Shown one piece after another: positions 57,301-64,000 of a DNA stretch of 64,000 bases (positions are counted from its first letter, which is position 1; every line of letters begins with the position of its first letter). This stretch comes from Alkalibacterium sp. Its GTDB lineage: Bacteria; Bacillota; Bacilli; Lactobacillales; Carnobacteriaceae_A. Under the pieces are notes generated by a model. It was not told the DNA's origin and ran no database searches. It saw nothing but the letters and a program-made list of their open reading frames with translations. The stretch spans positions 186,001-250,000 of the forward strand of contig RECC01000036.1 of assembly GCA_007692455.1 (NCBI GenBank), in the 5' to 3' direction. The position numbers were made by a program, and so were the translations under genes.

Positions 57301-57662
57301 AGTTCAGTAAGTACTGTATGGAAGAATCGGTTATTCTAATTAACGGCAAGGCAGAATGGAAAAAAGACCAGTTAAATATTTTGGTTAATTATATTAAAGA
57401 AGTCTCTGATAAACGAGAAGAGCACAGACGTCTATTTTTGAAAATCGATCACCTTAACAACAATCAGGATAAATTAAAAAGCACCTTGTCTGTTCTTCAA
57501 AAATTTAAAGGCACAGTGCCTGTCATTGTGTACGATTCAGTAACTAAGCGAAAAGAGACATTAAAAGAACAATTTTATACTGATCCAACAGATAAATGTC
57601 TCGCAGAACTTAATAAAGCATTAGGAGAAAAAAATGTAATTCTGAAAAATAATAGAAATTAG
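54348..57662 (+). CDS. dnaE: DNA polymerase III alpha subunit
   Basis: A replicative polymerase of the DnaE class; Firmicutes use it with PolC, for lagging-strand priming extension. The 1104-aa protein has an N-terminal PHP domain, the palm with the catalytic PDIDLDF (D381, D383), fingers, a helix-hairpin-helix and an OB domain near residues 945-1040. PHP metal ligands are altered: the usual HxHS/LHVHS-type start reads LQVISSYS (Ile9) and the TDH/TDxH site reads TDYN, so PHP nuclease activity is probably lost. I chose ATG 54348, eight bases after GGAAGG; an in-frame GTG lies nine bases upstream. Confidence 0.95.
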   Translation: MTYVPLQVISSYSLLKSTVSISSLIDQAKKMGYKAIALTDYNVLYGAIEFYEKAKENNIKPILGMTVELDETESFSNPLEMVLLAKNKIGFQSLMSLSTDKMLNKVNLSVEDIKPFQESLAAVLPVCEQEELWGLLVNRNENILAVLKNCNAIFDDFFVGIRWEQDKSEEIGIVLELLETLNIDYLVSEPVYYLDKKDKSAIKVLNAIENQEKLDTDHVSDNQVDYSLKHSNGVESFYEEKQLSKGIKKTAELAEKMNIEFSWESVLPEFPKPGGVSSEKYLEEIAHEWLNNKIKDPPEAYTERLTKELSVINKMGFADYFLIVWDLMDYAHKQNIVTGSGRGSAAGSLVSYVLRITDVDPIEYDLLFDRFLNEERFTLPDIDLDFPDDKREMILNYVFKKYGKDHVAQIATFGTFAAKMAIRDTGRTLGLSTEELKRWSAAIPSQPGITLKEAYSSSTELKNLIQENDLNRQIFSIAVSIEGLPRHVSTHAAGVVISRNKLTDLTPLQEGSGVMPLTQYTMGDVEKVGLLKMDFLGLKNLTILANCLKYTKELKGTIEEKLDKILLSDSQTIKLFRLGNTNGIFQFESPGIKRVLKKLEPDNFEDIVAVNALYRPGPMEQIDTFIARKKGREPIEYLHPDLKDILSVTNGIIVYQEQVMKVASKIAGYSLSEADILRRAISKKIKKEIDAGRNQFVAGAKQRGYTEEVATEIYNLIERFANYGFNRSHAVSYSKLAFQLAYFKVHFPASFYVSLLRESTNNKEKVRKYILEAKKQSIILRPPSINESFENFSVSEGAIVFGLDSVKGLRKDFIRDLLSERRQNGRYTDLINLVSRIDQRWRKSSLLVPLIQSGSLDDFPDNRNTMLHSLEPVLDSISMSNGNVELFESLAPRTEVQPSLSSKEKLRQEFESTGFYLSGHPTEQYADFATQFLMESDNKRVSDYVVKVESIKKIQTKRGEPMAFVTVSDSSGEAAAVLFPENYRKFSKYCMEESVILINGKAEWKKDQLNILVNYIKEVSDKREEHRRLFLKIDHLNNNQDKLKSTLSVLQKFKGTVPVIVYDSVTKRKETLKEQFYTDPTDKCLAELNKALGEKNVILKNNRN

Positions 57663-57843
57663 CTTTAATATCAGCTTAACCGAAGACTTTTGTCTCAATT
57701 AATGATAAGATAATAAATGTATGTAAATATGTCAGGTTTTAGTGTAAAATAGCTTCTGTACGTTTTTGCGTATTCTTTATCTGGATGGATTACATATTCC
57801 TGTCCTAATTAAACAGACAGGAAAATGAAGAAAAATGCATTGA

Positions 57844-58818
<975 letters not shown>

Positions 58819-58896
58819 TACTTTTTCCAGATAAAGAGCTCAGTAAGGTGTTATTTGTATTAAAACTATACTAAATTATAGGAGTGTTATATCAAA

Positions 58897-60654
58897 ATGA
58901 AGAAAACTAAAATAGTTTGTACCATTGGTCCCGCAAGTGAATCCTTAGATACGCTTGTCAAGTTAATTGAAGCCGGCATGAATGTAGCCCGTTTGAATTT
59001 CTCTCATGGTGACCATGAAGAGCACATGAATCGTATTGTAAATATCCGTAAAGCATCAGAACAGACAGGTAAAATGGTCGGAATTATGCTGGATACTAAA
59101 GGTCCTGAAATTCGTACCAACAACATGAAAGATGGAAAAATCACCATCACCAAAGGTGACACTGTTCGCATTTCCATGAACGAAGTTGAAGGAACGAAAG
59201 AACGTTTTTCAGTTACCTACAAGGAATTGATTAATGATGTTACTCCAGGTTCAAGTATCTTGTTGGATGATGGTCTTATTAACCTCCTTGTTACAGATAT
59301 CGATCGTGATAATGAAGATATCGTAACAACTGCTCAAAATACTGGTATTCTTAAAAACAAAAAAGGTGTTAACGTTCCTGGTGTATCTGTTAACTTGCCG
59401 GGTCTGACAGACAAAGACAGATCTGATATCCAGTTCGGTTTAGATAACGGAGTGGACTATATTGCAGCATCTTTCGTCAGACGTGCATCTGATGTTTTAG
59501 AAATTACTGAAATTCTTGAAAAGCAGGACAAAATGCATGTACAGATTATTCCTAAAATTGAAAACCAGGAAGGCGTAGATAACCTGGAAGAAATTCTAGC
59601 TATTTCAAACGGCTTAATGGTCGCTCGTGGTGATTTGGGAGTTGAAATTCCAACTGAGGACGTGCCGATTGTTCAAAAACGCATGATTAAATTATGTAAC
59701 GATGCAGGTAAGCCGGTTATCACTGCAACACAGATGCTGGACTCCATGCAGGCAAACCCACGTCCGACTCGTGCGGAAGCTTCCGACGTTGCCAATGCCA
59801 TTTTTGACGGTACAGACGCAATTATGCTTTCAGGTGAAACAGCAGCTGGAGATTACCCGGTTGAATCTGTTCAAACTATGTATAATATTGCGATTCGTAC
59901 GGAATCAGCATTAGTTAACCAGGATGCATTTGCTTTGAAAGCTTATGATCAAAACGATATGACTGAAGCAATCGGTCAGGCAGTTGGACACACAGCTAAG
60001 AATCTGAATATTTCTACAATCGTAGCGGCAACCGAATCAGGACATACAGCTCGTATGATTTCTAAGTTCCGTCCGAAAGCAGACATTCTAGCTGTTACTT
60101 TCAGCGAAGAAACTGCTCGTGGATTGGCTTTACAGTGGGGTGTACAGCCGACTGTATCTGAAAAACCAACGTCAACAGACGATATGTTCAATCTTGCTAC
60201 TCAGAAAACTGTTGAAATAGGCTACGCAAAAGAAGGCGATCTGATTCTTATTACTGCTGGAGTTCCAGTTGGTGAAAGAGGAACTACAAACGTTATGAAG
60301 ATTCAATTAATTGGATCCAAACTGACAAACGGACAAGGTGTCGGTTCTGAATCAGTTATCGGTAAAGCTGTCGTTGCTTCTTCTGCTGAAGAAGCAATGG
60401 AAAAAGCAATCGAAGGCGGCATTTTAGTGGTTAAAAACACTGATAAAGACTATCTGCCTGCAATTGAAAAATCTGCAGCTATTGTAGTAGAACAAGGTGG
60501 CTTGACATCTCACGCAGCTGTTATTGGTATAGCGATGGGTATTCCAGTTATTGTTTCTGCCGAAAATGCAACTGAACTAATCGAACAGAATGAATTAATT
60601 ACTGTTGATGCTAGACGTGGAATTATTTACCGCGGAGCAACAACTGCCATTTAA
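58897..60654 (+). CDS. pyk: Pyruvate kinase, long form
   Basis: Makes pyruvate and ATP from phosphoenolpyruvate. The 585-aa protein has the usual core ([53 protein letters not shown]) and a C-terminal PEP-utiliser-like domain (about residues 490-585) with [11 protein letters not shown]; this extra domain is usual in Bacillus-type enzymes. An AGGAGTG site precedes the ATG. It follows pfkA, so the two lower-glycolysis genes are probably co-transcribed. Confidence 0.97.
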   Translation: MKKTKIVCTIGPASESLDTLVKLIEAGMNVARLNFSHGDHEEHMNRIVNIRKASEQTGKMVGIMLDTKGPEIRTNNMKDGKITITKGDTVRISMNEVEGTKERFSVTYKELINDVTPGSSILLDDGLINLLVTDIDRDNEDIVTTAQNTGILKNKKGVNVPGVSVNLPGLTDKDRSDIQFGLDNGVDYIAASFVRRASDVLEITEILEKQDKMHVQIIPKIENQEGVDNLEEILAISNGLMVARGDLGVEIPTEDVPIVQKRMIKLCNDAGKPVITATQMLDSMQANPRPTRAEASDVANAIFDGTDAIMLSGETAAGDYPVESVQTMYNIAIRTESALVNQDAFALKAYDQNDMTEAIGQAVGHTAKNLNISTIVAATESGHTARMISKFRPKADILAVTFSEETARGLALQWGVQPTVSEKPTSTDDMFNLATQKTVEIGYAKEGDLILITAGVPVGERGTTNVMKIQLIGSKLTNGQGVGSESVIGKAVVASSAEEAMEKAIEGGILVVKNTDKDYLPAIEKSAAIVVEQGGLTSHAAVIGIAMGIPVIVSAENATELIEQNELITVDARRGIIYRGATTAI

Positions 60655-60688
60655 TTTAAATCTATATTAAAATTATGATAGCAAGAAG

Positions 60689-60774
60689 ATGAGATAATGA
60701 TTGATAGGATTCGGACACTCTGTTAAAAATCAGCAGTCCCTGCGAACTTCTAGAAAATCGTTATCTCATTTTTT
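60689..60774 (+). terminator. Terminator or structured leader between pyk and cvfB
   Basis: A 14-bp stem (60689-60702 with 60756-60769; one G-U pair) closes a 53-base loop with further pairs (TTC/GAA, GGAC/GTCC), and six T follow. It ends about 20 bases before the next start codon, so it could terminate pyk or control the next gene. Confidence 0.75.
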
Positions 60775-60794
60775 ATAAAGTAAAGGAGACAGAT

Positions 60795-61667
60795 ATGAAT
60801 ACAAATTTAGCGGCTGAACTGACAGCCATCGTTACAGATAAAAATGACAAGCAGCTGTTTGTACAGAAAAATGGCTTAACTTATAAAGTGCTCTCTGAAG
60901 TGGATGCTGAAATAGGGGATGTCTTAAATGGATTTGCCTACACAGATAAAAATGACCAACTGGTATTCATAACAGATATACCGGACATCAGACCGAACCA
61001 TTATGGCTGGGGAGAAGTAGTCAAAGTCAATCACAGATTAGGTGTGTTTGTTGATGTAAACTGGCCGGATAAAGATATAGTCCTATCTATGGACGATTTA
61101 CCTGCCGAAGGACGATTATGGCCAAAAGAAGGCAATAAGGTTTTTGTCACTATTTCAGTTGATAAAAAAGACCGAATCTGGGCGAAACCAGCTGATGAAG
61201 AACAGTTCTTCCAGGATTTTGTAGAAGGAACGAAAGACATGCACAATTCGGATTTCACCGGTGTCACCTTTTCTTTGAAAAAAAGCGGCACATATGCACT
61301 TACTGAAGACAAGCACATTCTTTTTATACACCCAAGCGAAAGAGAGAAAGAGCCTCGGCTAGGTGAGACTATCTCAGCCAGAGTAATTGGTCTTAGAGAA
61401 GACGGTGTGTTGTACGCTTCAATGAAACCGAGAGCGCACGAAGTAATGGAAGAAGATTCCCTTATGCTTCTTGAAGTTTTGAAGCGTTCTGAAAATCATA
61501 AAATCCCTTATCACAATAAAACCAATCCTGAAGATATCAAGCTCCAGTTTGGAATCAGCAAGGGACAGTTCAAGCGAGCTGTTGGTAGATTGATGAAACA
61601 GGGCTGGGTGAGTCAGGATGAAACGGGAACATTTTTAATTAAAAATCCTGAAGATGAAGAGAAATAA
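60795..61667 (+). CDS. cvfB: CvfB-type RNA-binding protein with S1 domains
   Basis: A 290-aa protein of the CvfB/YitL family. Known members have three S1 RNA-binding domains and a C-terminal winged helix, and influence virulence-gene expression and RNA metabolism. The features here: GWGEVVKVNHRLGVFVDV (S1 core, residues 72-89), LFIHPSERE plus ISARVIGLREDGVLYAS (another S1), and a C-terminal wHTH ending in GISKGQFKRAVGRLMKQGWV. AAAGGAGA precedes the ATG. Its leader carries a complex hairpin. Target RNAs are not known. Confidence 0.9.
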   Translation: MNTNLAAELTAIVTDKNDKQLFVQKNGLTYKVLSEVDAEIGDVLNGFAYTDKNDQLVFITDIPDIRPNHYGWGEVVKVNHRLGVFVDVNWPDKDIVLSMDDLPAEGRLWPKEGNKVFVTISVDKKDRIWAKPADEEQFFQDFVEGTKDMHNSDFTGVTFSLKKSGTYALTEDKHILFIHPSEREKEPRLGETISARVIGLREDGVLYASMKPRAHEVMEEDSLMLLEVLKRSENHKIPYHNKTNPEDIKLQFGISKGQFKRAVGRLMKQGWVSQDETGTFLIKNPEDEEK

Positions 61668-61669
61668 GG

Positions 61670-61732
61670 TTGAGTCTTTTTAATGATTATTTTATACTTA
61701 TTCTAATGAAGAGTATAACCTATCATTGATAG
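61670..61732 (+). promoter_or_regulatory. Promoter and candidate Fur-family operator of fur
   Basis: TTGAGT (61670-61675), 17 bases, TATACT (61693-61698). About 20 bases downstream of the -10 lies a perfect 6-1-6 palindrome CTATCA-T-TGATAG (61720-61732), in the form typical of Fur-family boxes, suggesting self-repression. The promoter begins three bases after the cvfB stop. Confidence 0.6.
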
Positions 61733-61764
61733 ATGATAACCAATCTAATCTTAAGGAGTTCTTT

Positions 61765-62232
61765 ATGAAAAAACTAGATTCCTCTTTCAAGACAATTAAA
61801 CAGAAACTCCACGAGGCTGGATTCAAGCTGACTCCACAGAGAGAACTGACTGTTGAAGTTTTACTTGAAAAAGAAAAAGATCATCTAAGTGCAGAAGAAA
61901 TTTATCTGCTTGTTAAAGCTAAAAATGCAGGTATTGGTCTGGCAACGGTTTACCGAACGCTGGAAATTCTGACTGAACTTCAGATAATTAATAAATTAAC
62001 CTTTCAGGACGGTATCGCCCGTTACGATTTGAATATGAGTGATCAGAAGCATCAGCATCACCACCTCCTTTGTCTGAAGTGCGGTTCAATTGAAGAGGTT
62101 AAACAGGATATGCTGTTTGAAATTGAACTGGAAATTGAAAGAGAATATAAATTCAAAGTTAAGGATCACCGTTTGACCTTTCATGGCTTGTGTAAAAACT
62201 GCATTGCAAAACAAGAGGGCAGTGAGGGATAA
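61765..62232 (+). CDS. fur: Fur family transcriptional regulator
   Basis: A 155-aa metal-dependent repressor. It has the winged-helix DNA-binding part (residues 20-85, with LSAEEIYLLVK and GIGLATVYRTLEIL), then a His-rich metal site (HQHHH) and two CxxC zinc pairs (CLKC and CKNC). The position just before xerD and deoB matches Bacillus fur, which supports true Fur rather than PerR or Zur. I chose ATG 61765 behind AAGGAG. xerD begins two bases after its stop. Confidence 0.9.
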   Translation: MKKLDSSFKTIKQKLHEAGFKLTPQRELTVEVLLEKEKDHLSAEEIYLLVKAKNAGIGLATVYRTLEILTELQIINKLTFQDGIARYDLNMSDQKHQHHHLLCLKCGSIEEVKQDMLFEIELEIEREYKFKVKDHRLTFHGLCKNCIAKQEGSEG

Positions 62233-62234
62233 CT

Positions 62235-63134
62235 ATGCTGAATCATACAGCTCTTGAAGATTATTTAGTATTTTTAAAAATTGAAAAAGGTCTCTCGCTC
62301 AACACAGTTGAAAGTTATAAACGGGACATCACTCATTACTTGAATTACCTAGAAAAATATTCTATAAAGGATTGGGAGGAGATTGACCGCTATATTCTTC
62401 TCTCTTTCTTTAGTGATGAACGAAAATCAAAAAAATCAGACAACACCATTATCCGCGAGTTTTCGAGCCTACGTAAATTTCATCAGTTTTTGAAACAGGA
62501 AGGCTACACTAAAGAAGACCCCATGTTGTATGTGCAGACGCCAAAAAAGTCGGATACCTTACCAAAAATCATTTCGATGGATCAGGTTGAAGTTTTACTG
62601 AATTCCCCGGATACTACAAAGCCTTTAGGAATTAGAGATCGGGCTATTATAGAAGTGTTGTACGCTACAGGTCTGCGCATATCTGAGCTGATAGATTTAA
62701 CGACCGAAGAAGTACACCTCTCAATGAAACTCATCCAGGTTGTCGGTAAAGGCAATAAAGAACGCCTGATACCCATTGGGGAGCTGGGTACATACTGGCT
62801 TGATTATTATATGAATCATGCCCGACCTCACCTGCTAAATAAATCTGAAAAAGACACGACAGTGATTTTTCTCAATTCAAGAGGCAGACCCTTATCGAGG
62901 CAGGGAGTCTGGAAAAAGCTGAAGCAGCTTTCCCGTGAAGCAGGTATACAGTCTTCCATTACTCCGCATACTTTGAGACACTCCTTTGCTACACACTTGC
63001 TCGAAAATGGTGCAGACTTGAGAGTGGTACAAGAACTGCTGGGTCATTCCAATATCTCTACAACACAAATATACACTCATATTACCAAGCACCGCCTGAA
63101 AGATGTCTACTCACAGTTTCACCCAAGAGCCTGA
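62235..63134 (+). CDS. xerD: Site-specific tyrosine recombinase XerD
   Basis: XerD with its partner resolves chromosome dimers at dif. The 299-aa protein has the SAM-like N-terminal domain (residues 1-105) and the catalytic domain with R148, K172, H245, R248, H271 and the nucleophile Y280 (IYTHI). All catalytic residues are intact. It overlaps nothing and starts two bases after fur; in Bacillus fur, xerD (ripX) and deoB (drm) are likewise adjacent. No dif site was searched for, as it would lie elsewhere. Confidence 0.95.
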   Translation: MLNHTALEDYLVFLKIEKGLSLNTVESYKRDITHYLNYLEKYSIKDWEEIDRYILLSFFSDERKSKKSDNTIIREFSSLRKFHQFLKQEGYTKEDPMLYVQTPKKSDTLPKIISMDQVEVLLNSPDTTKPLGIRDRAIIEVLYATGLRISELIDLTTEEVHLSMKLIQVVGKGNKERLIPIGELGTYWLDYYMNHARPHLLNKSEKDTTVIFLNSRGRPLSRQGVWKKLKQLSREAGIQSSITPHTLRHSFATHLLENGADLRVVQELLGHSNISTTQIYTHITKHRLKDVYSQFHPRA

Positions 63135-63171
63135 TTCTTAAAATTGACTAACAATATGCTTAAATTAAAAG

Positions 63172-63200
63172 GCAAGGAACAACGGTTTTCTTGCTTTTTT
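63172..63200 (+). terminator. Terminator between xerD and deoB
   Basis: GCAAGGAA (63172-63179) pairs with TTTCTTGC-type sequence (63187-63194, one G-U pair), followed by six T. Confidence 0.7.
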
Positions 63201-63248
63201 ATGACGGCTGATTTATTCTGAAAGAAAGACTCACAAGGAGGAAAAAAC

Positions 63249-64000
63249 ATGTCATTTAAACGGATACACTTACTGGTCATGGATTCTGTTGGTATAGGCG
63301 AAGCGCCTGATGCAAAGGAATTTAATGACGAAGGTTCGAATACACTTGGTCACATCGCTGAGGAAGCAGGACTGTCCATCCCTAACCTGCAGTCGCTTGG
63401 TCTTGGGAATATTGCACCAATTAAGGGTGTCGACCCTGTCGATGATACGAAAGGGTACTACACTAAACTGGAAGAAGTATCGGTAGGCAAAGATACGATG
63501 ACAGGTCACTGGGAAATAACTGGTTTAAACATTCAGACACCATTTCGCGTATTTCCTGACGGTTTTCCAGAAGAGCTGATTGATAAAATCGAAACACACA
63601 CAGGCAGAAAAATTGTAGCCAACCGCCCGGCTTCAGGTACAGAAATAATTGATGAATTTGGTGAACATCAGATGGAAACAGGTGATTTAATAGTTTATAC
63701 TTCTGCGGACCCTGTTTTACAGATAGCTGCACATGAAGACATTATTCCTCTTGATGAACTGTATTCAATTTGTGAGTATGTCAGAGAAATTACCAAAGAA
63801 GAGCCGTACATGATTGGCCGAATTATAGCCCGTCCATATGTTGGAGAACCTGGCAAATTCAAGCGTACAAGCAACCGACATGACTATGCACTGGATCCGT
63901 TTGGGGACACAGTACTGGATTACCTTGAGGAGGGCGGCAAAGACGTTATTGCAATTGGTAAAATCAATGATATTTTTAATGGTCAGGGTATTACCGATTC
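63249..64000 (+). CDS. deoB: Phosphopentomutase, N-terminal part
   Basis: Interconverts ribose or deoxyribose 1-phosphate and 5-phosphate in nucleoside salvage. Only the first 250 codons are in the window; the gene runs off the end. The alkaline-phosphatase-superfamily metal and catalytic region is visible: [16 protein letters not shown] near the start and [12 protein letters not shown] with the phosphorylated Thr, then [11 protein letters not shown] and [17 protein letters not shown] precedes the ATG. The order after xerD is that of Bacillus. Confidence 0.96.
   Translation, partial: MSFKRIHLLVMDSVGIGEAPDAKEFNDEGSNTLGHIAEEAGLSIPNLQSLGLGNIAPIKGVDPVDDTKGYYTKLEEVSVGKDTMTGHWEITGLNIQTPFRVFPDGFPEELIDKIETHTGRKIVANRPASGTEIIDEFGEHQMETGDLIVYTSADPVLQIAAHEDIIPLDELYSICEYVREITKEEPYMIGRIIARPYVGEPGKFKRTSNRHDYALDPFGDTVLDYLEEGGKDVIAIGKINDIFNGQGITD

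Noticed and set aside
62235-63134. The tyrosine recombinase as a sign of an integrated element
   Set aside because: It matches XerD and lies in the conserved fur-xerD-deoB order, so it is the housekeeping chromosome-dimer resolvase.

Overview
The window is an ordinary chromosomal stretch of a low-GC Gram-positive bacterium. The gene order gmk-rpoZ-coaBC-priA-fmt-rsmB-stp-prkC-rsgA-rpe-thiN-rpmB-asp23-fakA-recG-plsX-acpP, and the order fur-xerD-deoB, are the classic Bacillus/Lactobacillales arrangements. A Na+-type V-ATPase operon in the Enterococcus hirae order (F-I-K-E-C-G-A-B-D), a glycine betaine/carnitine-type uptake operon, tandem cardiolipin synthases, a carotenoid desaturase (CrtN type) and very acidic secreted regions suggest a salt- or alkali-tolerant member of the Carnobacteriaceae, such as a relative of Alkalibacterium or Marinilactibacillus. 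That genus-level guess is inference. No tRNA, rRNA, IS element, prophage or CRISPR array was seen.

Layout. 1-4.5 kb: end of pnp, convergent birA, and rnjB (RNase J2), with birA and rnjB sharing a symmetric divergent promoter. 4.5-5.3 kb: TPP riboswitch and thiT. 5.4-8.5 kb: two tandem cls genes. 8.5-12.4 kb: long leader and the four-gene opuC operon. 12.4-13.8 kb: a small unknown gene and a DegV/FakB gene, divergent around a TetR-type palindrome. 13.8-22.6 kb: V-ATPase operon behind a strong promoter and a switch-like leader, a candidate Na+ riboswitch. 22.7-43.2 kb: patatin-like protein, then the conserved housekeeping block, with a PilZ gene inserted before rpmB. 43.3-49.4 kb: oppDFBCA. 49.4-52.8 kb: a MacB/HrtB-type ABC exporter and crtN. 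52.9-64 kb: HAD phosphatase, SufT-like protein, dnaE, pfkA-pyk, cvfB, fur-xerD-deoB.

How the parts fit. Several modules point to envelope and ion homeostasis: Na+ extrusion by the V-ATPase, compatible-solute uptake by OpuC, and membrane remodelling by the two Cls proteins. The DegV protein (a FakB-type fatty-acid carrier), FakA, PlsX and AcpP can together take exogenous fatty acids into phospholipid synthesis. Thiamine is handled by uptake (ThiT, riboswitch-controlled) and phosphorylation (ThiN). PrkC/Stp give PASTA-kinase signalling. Peptides enter through Opp.

I found no clearly new multi-gene system. The best leads are RNA or DNA regulatory structures: the V-ATPase leader, the ntpK-ntpE intercistronic hairpin, the symmetric birA/rnjB promoter, the thiT terminator that also buries the ribosome binding site, and the cls2 leader. 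A few proteins have altered key residues (RNase J2, CoaBC, the DnaE PHP domain, OppD).
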